Assembly: GCA_015056945.1 (NCBI GenBank) | Contig: SVFH01000001.1 | Coordinates: 84,793 to 148,792, forward strand | Reading direction: 5' to 3' | From: Lachnospiraceae bacterium | GTDB lineage: Bacteria > Bacillota > Clostridia > Lachnospirales > Lachnospiraceae | DNA: 64,000 nt | Shown here: positions 17,897 through 27,142 of the stretch, in pieces | How the letters are laid out: every line of letters begins with the position of its first letter | How positions within the stretch are numbered: position 1 is the first letter of the stretch | Made by a program: the position numbers and the translations under genes | Notes under the pieces: generated by a model | The model's input: the letters and a program-made list of their open reading frames with translations, nothing else | The model's database searches: none | Told to the model about the DNA's origin: nothing

Positions 17897-19105
17897 ATGG
17901 ATAAGATTAAAATGACAACTCCCCTTGTTGAAATGGACGGAGATGAAATGACAAGAATTCTTTGGAAAATGATTAAAGATGAATTGTTATTACCTTTTAT
18001 TGATTTGAAAACAGAGTATTACGACCTTGGTCTTGAATGCAGAAATGAAACAAATGATCAGGTTACCGTAGATTCTGCAAATGCAACCATGAAATATGGT
18101 GTTGCCGTAAAATGTGCAACCATTACACCTAATGCAGCAAGAATGACAGAGTATAATTTAAAAGAAATGTGGAAAAGTCCGAATGGTACAATTCGTGCCA
18201 TGCTTGACGGAACCGTTTTTCGTGCACCGATTTGCGTGAAAGGCATTGACCCTTGCGTGAAGAACTGGAAGAAGCCCATTACACTTGCAAGACATGCATA
18301 TGGTGATGTTTACAAAAATACTGAAATGAAAATTGATGGTCCGGGAAAAGCAGAAATTGTATTTACTGCCGATGACGGAAGCGTAACACGTGCGACCATT
18401 CATAATTTTGATGGACCCGGTATTGTACAGGGTGTGCATAACATGGATCGATCTATTGATAGCTTTGCAAGAGCTTGTTTCAATTTCGCTCTGGATACCA
18501 AGCAGGATTTGTGGTTTGCAACCAAAGACACCATTTCCAAGAAATATGATCATAATTTCAAGGATATTTTCCAGGAAATATTCGATAAGGAATACAAAGA
18601 GAAATTTGATGCCGCAGGCATTACATATTTCTATACTTTGATTGATGATGCTGTTGCCCGTGTTATGAAAGCGGAAGGTGGTTTTATCTGGGCTTGTAAA
18701 AATTATGACGGTGATGTAATGTCCGATATGGTTAGCTCAGCATTTGGTTCACTTGCTATGATGACTTCGGTATTGGTATCCCCGAGCGGCGTGTATGAAT
18801 ATGAAGCAGCACACGGAACAGTTCAGAGACATTACTATAAGCATTTAAAAGGTGAGGAAACATCAACTAACTCAGTTGCGACTATTTTTGCATGGACCGG
18901 AGCTTTGAGAAAGAGAGGAGAGTTGGATAATATCCCTGCACTTTGCACATTTGCAGATAAGCTTGAAAAAGCAACTCTTTCCACAATTGAAGGCGGTAAA
19001 ATGACAAAGGATCTTGCTTTGATTACCTCTCTTGAAAATGTTACTACATTAAACAGTGCTGATTTCATTAAAGAAATCAGAAAGAATTTAGAAGCATCCT
19101 TATAA
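17897..19105 (+). CDS. icd: NADP-dependent isocitrate dehydrogenase
   Basis: Converts isocitrate to 2-oxoglutarate and CO2. At 402 residues it is of the eukaryote-like homodimeric type, shown by [16 protein letters not shown] at the N terminus, [16 protein letters not shown] in the substrate region and the coenzyme-side [13 protein letters not shown]. The start is ATG with RBS AGGAGGA; longer in-frame extension overlaps the upstream gene and was rejected. With the upstream citrate-forming enzyme it would supply 2-oxoglutarate and NADPH; an aconitase must be encoded elsewhere, since none lies in this window. A strong hairpin ends the transcript. Confidence 0.95.
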   Translation: MDKIKMTTPLVEMDGDEMTRILWKMIKDELLLPFIDLKTEYYDLGLECRNETNDQVTVDSANATMKYGVAVKCATITPNAARMTEYNLKEMWKSPNGTIRAMLDGTVFRAPICVKGIDPCVKNWKKPITLARHAYGDVYKNTEMKIDGPGKAEIVFTADDGSVTRATIHNFDGPGIVQGVHNMDRSIDSFARACFNFALDTKQDLWFATKDTISKKYDHNFKDIFQEIFDKEYKEKFDAAGITYFYTLIDDAVARVMKAEGGFIWACKNYDGDVMSDMVSSAFGSLAMMTSVLVSPSGVYEYEAAHGTVQRHYYKHLKGEETSTNSVATIFAWTGALRKRGELDNIPALCTFADKLEKATLSTIEGGKMTKDLALITSLENVTTLNSADFIKEIRKNLEASL

Positions 19106-19114
19106 GATTGATAT

Positions 19115-19172
19115 AGCGGATAATATTAAAACAGCACTTCGGAACTGAAGTGCTGTTTTAATATTATCCGCT
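19115..19172. terminator. Bidirectional terminator between icd and the ABC-F gene
   Basis: A perfect 26-bp inverted repeat with the 6-base loop GGAACT. Its core reads AAAACAGCACTTC, loop, GAAGTGCTGTTTT, so either strand gives a GC-containing hairpin followed by a U-run. It lies between two convergent genes. Confidence 0.92.
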
Positions 19173-19195
19173 AAGGATGCAAACTAGCGATAAAC

Positions 19196-21139
19196 TTATA
19201 ATTCCGTAAAAGCTTCCAATTCAGCCCCGGTTTCTTCCCATTCTTCATATAAAGAATCAAGTCTGCTTTTGACTTTATCAGCCTCAAGACAGATTTCTTG
19301 TAATTTAACAGAATTTGATGCAATTTCCGGTTTTGACATTTCTTTTTGAAGTGCTTCAAGTTTATCTTCAAGTTCTGCTATTTCTTTTTCTGCTTTTGCA
19401 AGTTTATTTTCAAGCTTGCGTTTGGCTGCCTGAAACTCCTTTTGTTTGGCCCAGTCGTTTTTGCCTTCGGAGGCTTTGGCGCCTGTAGTGTCAGAGGTTC
19501 CTTTGTTTGTATAATTGGCTGCGGAGTTGATATTAACGGAAGTTTTTTCGAGGTAATAATCATAATTTCCGGGATATGAAGTAATATTTCTGTTATCCAA
19601 TGCCATTACACGGCTTGCGGTTCTGTTTATGAAATATCGGTCATGACTTACATATAAAACAGTTCCTTCGTAAGCATTTAATGCTTCTTCGAGAACTTCT
19701 TTAGAAACCATATCAAGATGGTTGGTAGGTTCGTCAAGAATCAAAAAGTTTGCTCCGGAAAGCATTAATTTAGATAATATAACACGTCCTCGTTCTCCAC
19801 CGCTTAAGGAATGAATCGGCTGAAAGACATCATCACCCGTAAATAAAAAAGCAGCAAGAATATTTCTGATTTCTGTTTGTGTAAGCGTCGGATATTCATC
19901 TGATAATTCTTCAAAAATCGTTTTGTTTTCATCTAAAACCCTACTTTGCTGATCGAAATATCCGATAGTTACGTTTGTACCGAATTTGACGCTTCCTTTG
20001 TCGGCAGGAATGAGATCGTTTATAATTTTTAAAATGTTTGTTTTGCCGGTACCGTTTCTTCCAATAAGTGCAATGTGTTCACCGCGTCTGATTTGAAAAG
20101 AAATGTTATCAAATAAAACACGCTCCCCGTAAGATTTTTTTAATTCATGAACTTCAAGTACATCATTTCCGCTGATAACAGAAGGCGAGAGTGTGAACTG
20201 CATATCGCTTTTCCCGGTTGTAGGCTTGTCTATTCTTTCGATTCGTTCGAGCATTTTTTGTCGGCTGTCAGCACGACGAATGGATTTTTCACGATTAAAT
20301 GAACGTAATTTCCTGATGACTTCTTCCTGGTGTTTGATTTCGCGCTGTTGGTTTTCGTATGCAGCGGTTTTTTGTTTTATATAGGCTTCCTTTTTTTCTA
20401 TGAAATCATCATAATTCCCCTCATAACAAAGAGAAGAAGCCTGGTCAATTTCAATGACTTTAGTAACAATCCTGTTTATGAAATAACGATCATGCGATAC
20501 TACAAGAACAGCACTTTTTACATTGAGAAGATAAGTTTCAAGCCAACGAACAGATTCAATATCTAAATAGTTTGTAGGCTCGTCAAGAAGAATTATGTCG
20601 GGTTTTTCGAGGAGAATACGTCCGAGAAGAAGTCGTGTGCGTTCTCCGCCGCTTAACGTTGTGACCGGTTTATTAAATTCTTCATCTTTGAATTGTAATC
20701 CGCGTAAAATACCTTGGATATCACTTTTGTATGTATTTCCGCCCAAAAGATCAAAGGTGTGTATGCGTTCGTGATAGAGCTTCATGAGTGAATCAAGCTC
20801 GTCGGGTGAAACAGTTTTCATTTGTTCTTCCATTTGACGCAGATTGTTCTCTAATTCAATAACATTTTTTTTCACTGCAAGTAATTCTTCGTATACGGAA
20901 TTCGAAGAAGTATAGTCGTGATGCTGTGATAAATATCCGATGGTTGAATCCTTTTTCTTTGTGACTTCGCCTTTGTCCGGTGTCAGTTCGCCGGTAATAA
21001 TACGAAAAAGTGTTGTTTTGCCGGCACCGTTATTACCGATCAGTGCAACTTTTTCATGTTCGTTTATATGAAAGGAAATATTTTTTAAAATATCTTTTTC
21101 TGAAAATGCTTTACTTATGTTTGTACAGGATAAAATCAT
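19196..21139 (-). CDS. ydiF: ABC-F ATPase, YdiF/YheS-like
   Basis: Soluble protein with two ABC domains and no membrane segment, 647 residues. Walker A motifs GNNGAGKTT (near 36) and GRNGTGKTN, signatures LSGGERTRL and LSGGERGRV, and Walker B LLDEPTN/LDEPTNHLD are all present. A charged linker of ~80 residues joins the domains, as in ribosome-binding ABC-F proteins, and a Lys/Glu-rich coiled coil occupies about 575-645. The gene lies next to rex, as ydiF does near rex in Bacillus subtilis, which supports a housekeeping YdiF identity over antibiotic-resistance ABC-F types. RBS TAGGAGG. The precise ribosomal function is unproven. Confidence 0.9.
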   Translation of the reverse strand: MILSCTNISKAFSEKDILKNISFHINEHEKVALIGNNGAGKTTLFRIITGELTPDKGEVTKKKDSTIGYLSQHHDYTSSNSVYEELLAVKKNVIELENNLRQMEEQMKTVSPDELDSLMKLYHERIHTFDLLGGNTYKSDIQGILRGLQFKDEEFNKPVTTLSGGERTRLLLGRILLEKPDIILLDEPTNYLDIESVRWLETYLLNVKSAVLVVSHDRYFINRIVTKVIEIDQASSLCYEGNYDDFIEKKEAYIKQKTAAYENQQREIKHQEEVIRKLRSFNREKSIRRADSRQKMLERIERIDKPTTGKSDMQFTLSPSVISGNDVLEVHELKKSYGERVLFDNISFQIRRGEHIALIGRNGTGKTNILKIINDLIPADKGSVKFGTNVTIGYFDQQSRVLDENKTIFEELSDEYPTLTQTEIRNILAAFLFTGDDVFQPIHSLSGGERGRVILSKLMLSGANFLILDEPTNHLDMVSKEVLEEALNAYEGTVLYVSHDRYFINRTASRVMALDNRNITSYPGNYDYYLEKTSVNINSAANYTNKGTSDTTGAKASEGKNDWAKQKEFQAAKRKLENKLAKAEKEIAELEDKLEALQKEMSKPEIASNSVKLQEICLEADKVKSRLDSLYEEWEETGAELEAFTEL

Positions 21140-21172
21140 AGAGTCGCCTCCTATTAAGTCTTACAAAAATCT

Positions 21173-21201
21173 ATTATAATTTATTTCACCAAAAAAAGCA
21201 A
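21173..21201 (-). promoter_or_regulatory. Promoter for the ABC-F gene
   Basis: Minus strand TTGCTT, 17-base spacer, TATAAT, about 35 bases before the ATG. The -10 box is perfect; the -35 is weak. Confidence 0.5.
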
Positions 21202-21212
21202 AGCCAAGAAGA

Positions 21213-21230
21213 TTGACACGTTTTTCACAA
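21213..21230. promoter_or_regulatory. Candidate Rex operator overlapping the rex promoter
   Basis: The 18 bases TTGACACGTTTTTCACAA keep the dimensions of a Rex box (TTGTGAA-N4-TTCACAA). The right half-site is perfect and the left half matches at TTG only in part. Placed over the -35 and spacer, it would allow NADH-sensitive autorepression. Inference from the known Rex motif. Confidence 0.4.
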
Positions 21231-21241
21231 AGTTTTATAAT
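21213..21241 (+). promoter_or_regulatory. Consensus sigma-A promoter of rex
   Basis: TTGACA, 17-base spacer, TATAAT: a full match to consensus, 49 bases before the rex ATG. It probably drives rex and the closely spaced genes that follow. Confidence 0.85.
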
Positions 21242-21290
21242 GATTGTGGAATATACTACTGAAATCCATCTGTTTTATGGAGGATAAAAA

Positions 21291-21938
21291 ATGAGCGATA
21301 AAGAAATCTCACAGGCAGTGATTATCCGCTTGCCGAGATATTTCAGATACTTAGGTGAATTAATAGATGAAGGCTATGAACGTATTTCCTCGAAAGAACT
21401 GAGTGAGCGTATGCATATTACGGCATCTCAGGTACGCCAGGACTTGAATCTGTTTGGCGGTTTCGGTCAACAGGGATACGGGTATAACGTCAAGGAACTT
21501 CACGAAGAAATCGGCAAAATTCTCGGGCTTGATCGGAAGCATAATTTGATTATAATAGGTGCAGGTAACTTAGGACAAGCACTTGCAAATTATATGAATT
21601 TTGAAAAAAGAGGATTTCTCATCAAGGGAATATTCGATCAATATCCGGAGCGATGTAATGTGAATGTCCGCGGTTTGCAAATTCATTCCATGAATGAGCT
21701 TGAAACTTTTATCGCAGATAATGCAATCGATATTGCAGTATTAACAATTCCCAAAAGTGCGGCATTGGAAACCTCCAAAAGACTTGTTGCATGCGGTATT
21801 GGAGCAATTTGGAATTTTGCCCATGTTGACTTGGATGTTCCTGAAAATGTTGTTGTTGAAAATGTTCATTTGTCTGATAGTTTAATGAAATTATCGTATC
21901 GTTTTCATTGTATGAAAGAACAAAATGAGGATTTATAG
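21291..21938 (+). CDS. rex: Redox-sensing transcriptional repressor Rex
   Basis: Represses fermentation and NADH-oxidising genes when NAD+ is high and releases DNA when NADH rises. A winged-helix domain fills residues 1-80 (ISSKELSERMHITASQVRQD recognition region, then the FGGFGQQGYGYNV wing), followed by a Rossmann domain with GAGNLG at 90-95. The length (215) is normal. It is divergent from the ABC-F gene, has a consensus promoter carrying a possible Rex site, and starts a run of same-strand genes. RBS TGGAGG. Confidence 0.97.
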   Translation: MSDKEISQAVIIRLPRYFRYLGELIDEGYERISSKELSERMHITASQVRQDLNLFGGFGQQGYGYNVKELHEEIGKILGLDRKHNLIIIGAGNLGQALANYMNFEKRGFLIKGIFDQYPERCNVNVRGLQIHSMNELETFIADNAIDIAVLTIPKSAALETSKRLVACGIGAIWNFAHVDLDVPENVVVENVHLSDSLMKLSYRFHCMKEQNEDL

Positions 21939-21960
21939 TGAATGATATAAGGGGCAGTGT

Positions 21961-22563
21961 ATGGAACAGAAAGAAAATTCCTTTGTTTCGGCAATAACCG
22001 GTAAAAAATTACCAATTTTAACACTGGACCACAAGTGGCATCAGTTGTTTACACAGGTTAATGTGACGCCTGAAATCAAGGCGGGAGAAGAAAAGCTTAA
22101 TACCTTGTTAAAAAGACAAGGGAAAATTAACACCGAAACAAAAGAAATTAAAAAAATCAAATCAAGACTTATGGATGAGATTGTTTCAATGATGGATGAA
22201 CAGGATTCTCCTGCTACTATTAAAAAATCCGAAGAAAACAAGCGACTTATCGAGGAATGTAACGAGAAACTCGAAGCGTATTCAGATGAAATGCTTGATT
22301 TGCCAAGAGAAATCGATCAGGCGAACAAAGAATTAATGCTTGCAACGATGGAAATATGTTATCGCGATATCAAATCTAATGCAGCTGAGCTTGAGGAAAT
22401 AACACAATGGATTAACAATATGAGGGTTGAACTCAAGAAAAATGTTGTACGCAAAGAAGAAATGCAACGAAGAAATAATGATTTGTATGTTTATATGCAT
22501 GATATCTTTGGTGCGGATGTAATTGAGCTCTTTGATATGAAATTCAAAAAGGATGAAAAGTAA
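21961..22563 (+). CDS. Coiled-coil hypothetical protein (200 aa)
   Basis: Soluble, strongly charged, helical protein. Residues ~45-175 have long stretches of Lys/Glu heptad-like sequence (KKIKSRLMDEIVSMMDEQ; KRLIEECNEKLEAYSDEM) and probably form an extended coiled coil. The N-terminal ~30 residues (SAITGKKLPILTLDHKWHQL) are more conserved-looking. No domain was recognised. It sits 22 bases after rex, and its end overlaps the context of the next gene's RBS, so it is likely cotranscribed with rex and the NAD(P)HX repair gene. Any link to redox control is only suggested by position. Confidence 0.85.
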   Translation: MEQKENSFVSAITGKKLPILTLDHKWHQLFTQVNVTPEIKAGEEKLNTLLKRQGKINTETKEIKKIKSRLMDEIVSMMDEQDSPATIKKSEENKRLIEECNEKLEAYSDEMLDLPREIDQANKELMLATMEICYRDIKSNAAELEEITQWINNMRVELKKNVVRKEEMQRRNNDLYVYMHDIFGADVIELFDMKFKKDEK

Positions 22564-22564
22564 T

Positions 22565-24067
22565 ATGTATGTGTTAACAGCTTCTCAAATGCAGTCAGTA
22601 GATGATTATACAATAAATACTCTTGGTATTTCTCAAGAGGTTTTAATGGAAAAGGCTGCATTATGCAGTGTAGAAGAAATTGTGAAAATGAAACCGAAAC
22701 GCGTTTTGTGCGTTTGCGGGAACGGTAATAATGGTGGTGATGGGATAGCTGTTGCGCGTATTCTTTTTATGCAAGGGATACAAGCAGCAGTTTATCTGTG
22801 TTTTGAGCCGTCATTGTGTAAGGAAAGTGTACAATATCAACTTTCTGTATTTCATAAAATCGGCGGCGAACTTGTAACCGAAATTGACTTTTCGAAATAT
22901 GATATTATTGTAGATGCGATTTTTGGAATTGGATTAAATCGCATTGTTTCGGGAAGTTATGCCGAATTAATCGCAGAAATTAATTCGGCCCGGGATAATT
23001 TGGGATTGAAAGTAATTTCTCTTGATATTCCTTCGGGCATACATGCTGATACGGGATGTGTTATGGATGTGGCTGTGTCGGCTGATGTTACGGTGACATT
23101 TTGTTATGCGAAAAGGGGACATTTGCTATATCCCGGCAGAACACATTGCGGGATTCTTAAGATCAAAGATGCCGGAATGTATATTTCGTTTTCGCCTCTT
23201 AAATACGATAATATCGGTTTTTCTTATTTTGATAAAAGCGAATGTGTATTGCAGAAGTTATCAAGTACTTCACATAAAGGAAATGCAGGCAGAATTTTAA
23301 TAATCGCGGGAAGCACCGATATGTCAGGAGCCTGCTATTTAGCGGCCTGTTCGGCATTTCGTATGGGAAGCGGGCTCGTTGATGTATATACGGTTTCTGA
23401 AAATCTTGAAATCCTAAAAACAATGTTGCCCGAGGCGATTTATCATAACCGCTCCGCGGATTCTGATTTTGTACGTCTTTCTCAATTGATGGAGCAGGCG
23501 GATTGTGTTGTATTAGGCCCCGGTCTTTCCGTAAATGAAAACACGAACAAATTGGTATCCTATGTTTTAGAACATTGCAATAAAAAACTTATTATTGATG
23601 CGGATGCGATTAACTGTATTGCGCAAAATCCTGTTTTACTATACAATCATACAAGTAAATGCAAAGAGAAGGTTGTGTTAACACCGCATCCGAAGGAGTT
23701 ATCAAGATTTCTTTCTGTTCCGGTTAGTGAAATATTGAAAGATTATGCCGAAATATCTGTGAAAACCGCAAAGGAATACGGTATTATTATTGTTGCAAAA
23801 GGTGCTTCAACCATAGTAACAGACGGTGATTCTTTTTATATTAATACCTCCGGTAACGAGGGAATGGCTACGGCCGGAAGCGGTGATGTTTTAACCGGAA
23901 TGATTGCTTCAATTGCAGCAAGAGAATCCTCTCTTTTTGAATCTGCCTGTAAAGGTGTATATTTACACGGGCTATGCGGTGATTACAGTGCCAAACGTAT
24001 TGGTAAAGCATCCTTGATGGCGCGTGATTTACTTGACGGAATTATATATTTGAATAAAAACGATTGA
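22565..24067 (+). CDS. nnr: Bifunctional NAD(P)H-hydrate repair enzyme (epimerase + dehydratase)
   Basis: Repairs damaged NADH and NADPH hydrates. The N-terminal half is the YjeF-type epimerase (GNGNNGGDGIAVARIL, then DAIFGIGLNR). The C-terminal half is the ADP-dependent dehydratase, with VVLGPGL, VLTPHPKE, VAKGASTIV and the ribokinase-like signature NEGMATAGSGDVLTG. At 500 residues it is the usual fused length. Start at the ATG just after the previous stop (RBS AAGGATG); an ATG four codons earlier overlaps that gene and has a poorer RBS. Location after rex places it among NAD(H)-related functions. Confidence 0.95.
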   Translation: MYVLTASQMQSVDDYTINTLGISQEVLMEKAALCSVEEIVKMKPKRVLCVCGNGNNGGDGIAVARILFMQGIQAAVYLCFEPSLCKESVQYQLSVFHKIGGELVTEIDFSKYDIIVDAIFGIGLNRIVSGSYAELIAEINSARDNLGLKVISLDIPSGIHADTGCVMDVAVSADVTVTFCYAKRGHLLYPGRTHCGILKIKDAGMYISFSPLKYDNIGFSYFDKSECVLQKLSSTSHKGNAGRILIIAGSTDMSGACYLAACSAFRMGSGLVDVYTVSENLEILKTMLPEAIYHNRSADSDFVRLSQLMEQADCVVLGPGLSVNENTNKLVSYVLEHCNKKLIIDADAINCIAQNPVLLYNHTSKCKEKVVLTPHPKELSRFLSVPVSEILKDYAEISVKTAKEYGIIIVAKGASTIVTDGDSFYINTSGNEGMATAGSGDVLTGMIASIAARESSLFESACKGVYLHGLCGDYSAKRIGKASLMARDLLDGIIYLNKND

Positions 24068-24099
24068 TGTTCCAAGAATATCTCAGACGGAGGTTTGAC

Positions 24100-25275
24100 G
24101 TGAATTGTTATGACAGAGTTTGTGCATCCGTAGATTTGGATGCAATTTCTTCAAATGTACAATCTTTATATGATAATATGAAACATCCCTGCAAGCTTCT
24201 GGCAGTTGTTAAATCAGACGGATATGGTCATGGTGCATTGCCGATAGCAAGAAAACTTGAAAAGATGGATTGCGTCGGCGGATTTGCAACGGCAACAGCA
24301 GAAGAAGCTTTAATCTTACGAAGATGTGGGATTTTGAAACCGATTATGATTCTCGGATATACATTTCCTTATGCTTATCAGGAGTTAATTGAAGAAGAGA
24401 TTGAACTGACTGTTTTTCGCGAAGATACGCTCGAAACATTATCAGAGCTTGCAGAAAAACTGAATAAAAAAGTCAAAGTTCATGTAAAGCTTGATACCGG
24501 AATGAATCGAATCGGAATTACGCCGGATGATTATGGAAAATCATTTGTTGCTAAAATTCTTTCGGATTCCAACTTCATTTTAAACGGTATCTTTACGCAT
24601 ATGGCTACTGCAGATGAAACTGATAAAACCAAGGCATATAAACAGGTCTTGGCGTTTGAAACTTTTGTGAATCAGATTGAAAAAGAATACAATATGTGTG
24701 TTCCTTATAAACATTGTTTTAACAGTGCAGGTATAATGGATATGGATTCAACTGTTGCAAATATTGCAAGAATCGGCATTTCAATGTACGGAATCATGCC
24801 GTCAGATGAGATGCTTTCAACTCAAATCAAACTTAAACCTGCATTGTCGCTGAGAAGCCATGTTGTTTTTTGCAAAGATGTTCCGGAAGGGAAAGAAATC
24901 AGTTACGGCGGAACTTTTGTAACAGACCGAATGACCAGAGTTGCTACAATTCCTGTTGGTTACGGAGATGGGTATCCCCGCGGTTTATCCGGTTGCGGTT
25001 ATGTTCTGATTCATGGCCAAAAAGCCCCGATACTCGGTCGCGTTTGTATGGATCAGTTTATGGTGGATGTAAGTGGCATCAATGTAAAAGAAGGAGACGA
25101 AGTGACACTTATCGGTTCTGACGGAGACGAAATAATCACAGTAGAAGCACTTTGTGATTTGTATAACGGTTTCCGTTATGAAATGATTTGTGATATCGGC
25201 AAACGTGTGCCGAAAGAATATATCGAAAACGGAATTGTTGTATATACCAAAGACTACCATGATGATTTAAAATAA
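24100..25275 (+). CDS. alr: Alanine racemase
   Basis: PLP enzyme that interconverts L- and D-alanine for peptidoglycan. The cofactor Lys38 is in AVVKSDGYGHG, the second catalytic base is the Tyr of ISYGGTFV, and the metal/substrate region RIGISMYGIMPS and VCMDQFMVDV are present; 391 residues is standard. A GTG start is chosen because CGGAGG lies seven bases upstream and the protein then begins at the usual distance before VDLDAI; an ATG/TTG further upstream overlaps the previous stop and has no RBS. The alr-ndoA order matches Bacillus subtilis except for the missing antitoxin gene. Confidence 0.95.
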   Translation: MNCYDRVCASVDLDAISSNVQSLYDNMKHPCKLLAVVKSDGYGHGALPIARKLEKMDCVGGFATATAEEALILRRCGILKPIMILGYTFPYAYQELIEEEIELTVFREDTLETLSELAEKLNKKVKVHVKLDTGMNRIGITPDDYGKSFVAKILSDSNFILNGIFTHMATADETDKTKAYKQVLAFETFVNQIEKEYNMCVPYKHCFNSAGIMDMDSTVANIARIGISMYGIMPSDEMLSTQIKLKPALSLRSHVVFCKDVPEGKEISYGGTFVTDRMTRVATIPVGYGDGYPRGLSGCGYVLIHGQKAPILGRVCMDQFMVDVSGINVKEGDEVTLIGSDGDEIITVEALCDLYNGFRYEMICDIGKRVPKEYIENGIVVYTKDYHDDLK

Positions 25276-25365
25276 TTCCTTTTCGCAAAAAGTACCTTGT
25301 TTTTGAATACAACCTGACAAAATGGTAATTCTATTTGTAAAGAAAAATGAAATGAAGGTGTATGC

Positions 25366-25707
25366 ATGAGACGAGGAGATATATATTATGCGGATTTAAG
25401 ACCTGTTATCGGCTCTGAGCAAGGAGGAGTCAGACCTGTTTTAATTATTCAGAATGATATCGGAAATAAATACAGCCCAACTATAATTTGCGCTGCAATT
25501 ACAAGTAAAATGAACAAGGCTAAGCTTCCTACGCATATAGAAATTCAGGCTTCAAAATATAAAATGGTCAAAGATTCCGTTATTTTACTTGAACAGCTAA
25601 GAACCATTGACAAGAAAAGGCTCCATGATCAGATTTGTCATTTGGACGAAGATATTATGGAAGAAGTGAACCGTGCTTTAAAAATCAGTCTTGAACTGCA
25701 TACATAG
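25366..25707 (+). CDS. ndoA: MazF/PemK-family mRNA interferase (EndoA type), no antitoxin seen
   Basis: A 113-residue endoribonuclease toxin: [20 protein letters not shown] at the N terminus, RPVLIIQND, and the AAITSK segment with the conserved Thr. Sequence and the position after alr match Bacillus subtilis NdoA (EndoA). There the antitoxin NdoAI lies between alr and ndoA. Here the 90-base gap holds no open frame large enough for it and the following gene is a membrane protein, so the cognate antitoxin is either absent or encoded elsewhere. RBS GAAGG (weak). Family identification is firm; regulation is unknown. Confidence 0.94.
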   Translation: MRRGDIYYADLRPVIGSEQGGVRPVLIIQNDIGNKYSPTIICAAITSKMNKAKLPTHIEIQASKYKMVKDSVILLEQLRTIDKKRLHDQICHLDEDIMEEVNRALKISLELHT

Positions 25708-25747
25708 ATTTAAGACTGTAAAGTACGAAAGAAAGGAAGAAACAAAT

Positions 25748-27100
25748 ATGAATCACACGCTAATCGGCATTTATTTAGTAGGATTTTTAATCCTTATGCT
25801 GATTAATATGTTTTTTTACATGTTTTTAACACTTTTGCATGAAATCAGTGCAAATGACATTGATAAAAACGAAGACAAATTAAAGGAAAAGGTAATCAAA
25901 CGCTTGCGATATGTGGAAGAACACAAGACAAGCTGTGAGAATCGTGCTCTTATCGCAATATACATAATGACTTTTGTGGGAGGCAGTTTGTTTTTACATG
26001 CAACCTATGCATTGTATTGTGAATATATTGCATGTGTTGCAGAAGTGATTTTAAAACAGATTACAATGCCTGAATATGTGATGGCGATTGGATGTTCGTT
26101 GTTGTATATTTTGATTTTATGTTTATTTTTTATATTATTGCTTGCTTTCTTTGTTTTGATTCCAAGGCGTCTTGCCGTAAGAATGCAATTTCTTTCCAAA
26201 GCAAATTTTATTTCTTTTGTTATGGGAATTTCCGCTGTTTTACGACCGATTACTTTTATTACCAATAAGCTTGCAAAAGGAATATTGTATTTATTCGGGA
26301 TCAAAAAGCATCCGGAAGAAAATGATGTTACGGAAGAAGAAATCATTTCGATGGTTAATGAAGGACATGAACAAGGTGTTCTAGAAGCCAGCGAAGCGGA
26401 AATGATTCATAATATTTTTGAATATGCTGACAAGGAAGCGCAGGATATTATGACGAAACGCAATCATATTATTGCGATAGATGCCAATATGCCGCTTTCG
26501 GAAGCAATTGAGTTTATGATTCATGAGAATAACAGCAGATTCCCTATTTATGAAGAAAATCTTGATAATATTGTAGGTATTGTGAATCTGAAAGATGCGA
26601 TACGCTTTTCAGCAGTGTCTAAAAAGGCAAGAGGGTGTATGAAAAACTATCCCGGTATTATCAGAAAAGCAGAATTTGTACCGGAAACCAAAAATATTGA
26701 TGATCTTTTTAAACAAATGCAGTCACAGAAACTGCAAATGGTAATTGTCCTGGATGAATACGGACAAACTTCCGGTCTTGTTGCAATGGAAGATATTCTT
26801 GAAGAAATTGTCGGTAACATTCTGGATGAATACGATGTTGAAGAAGAATATATCGAAGAACGTTCCGATAATGTGTATGAAATAGATGGATTAACACCGC
26901 TTTCAGAAGTGGAAGACGAACTCGGAATCGAATTTGATACAGAAGAGTTTGACACTTTAAACGGATTTATGATTTCTAAGCTTGAACATATTCCGGGTGA
27001 AAATGAAATTTTTGTTCTTGATTACAAAGGCTATGTTTTTGAGATTTTGGAAGTGGAAAACCGAATCATCAAAACGGTACTTGTAACAAAGAGTAAATAA
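25748..27100 (+). CDS. CorC/HlyC-type CNNM-CBS membrane protein
   Basis: Several N-terminal membrane helices (about residues 5-30, 65-90, 105-150) form a CNNM (DUF21)-like domain. A CBS-domain pair follows (MTKRNHIIAIDANMPLSEA; VIVLDEYGQTSGLVAMEDI) and then a CorC_HlyC domain (about 365-445). The family is usually named hemolysin, but characterised members act in magnesium or cobalt export. The N-terminal DUF21 region is shorter and less typical than usual. Start at ATG with RBS GAAAGGAAG; an upstream in-frame start overlapping ndoA was rejected. Transport of Mg2+ is inference from family. Confidence 0.88.
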   Translation: MNHTLIGIYLVGFLILMLINMFFYMFLTLLHEISANDIDKNEDKLKEKVIKRLRYVEEHKTSCENRALIAIYIMTFVGGSLFLHATYALYCEYIACVAEVILKQITMPEYVMAIGCSLLYILILCLFFILLLAFFVLIPRRLAVRMQFLSKANFISFVMGISAVLRPITFITNKLAKGILYLFGIKKHPEENDVTEEEIISMVNEGHEQGVLEASEAEMIHNIFEYADKEAQDIMTKRNHIIAIDANMPLSEAIEFMIHENNSRFPIYEENLDNIVGIVNLKDAIRFSAVSKKARGCMKNYPGIIRKAEFVPETKNIDDLFKQMQSQKLQMVIVLDEYGQTSGLVAMEDILEEIVGNILDEYDVEEEYIEERSDNVYEIDGLTPLSEVEDELGIEFDTEEFDTLNGFMISKLEHIPGENEIFVLDYKGYVFEILEVENRIIKTVLVTKSK

Positions 27101-27142
27101 TGATAAAATAAATAAGTTAAAGATATTACATAGGAGGCATTT

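Noticed and set aside
19196..21139. Antibiotic-resistance ABC-F
   Set aside because: Position next to rex and the length fit the housekeeping YdiF type; nothing suggests acquired resistance.
25276..25365. NdoAI/MazE antitoxin gene between alr and ndoA
   Set aside because: The 90-base gap has no open frame of usable length.
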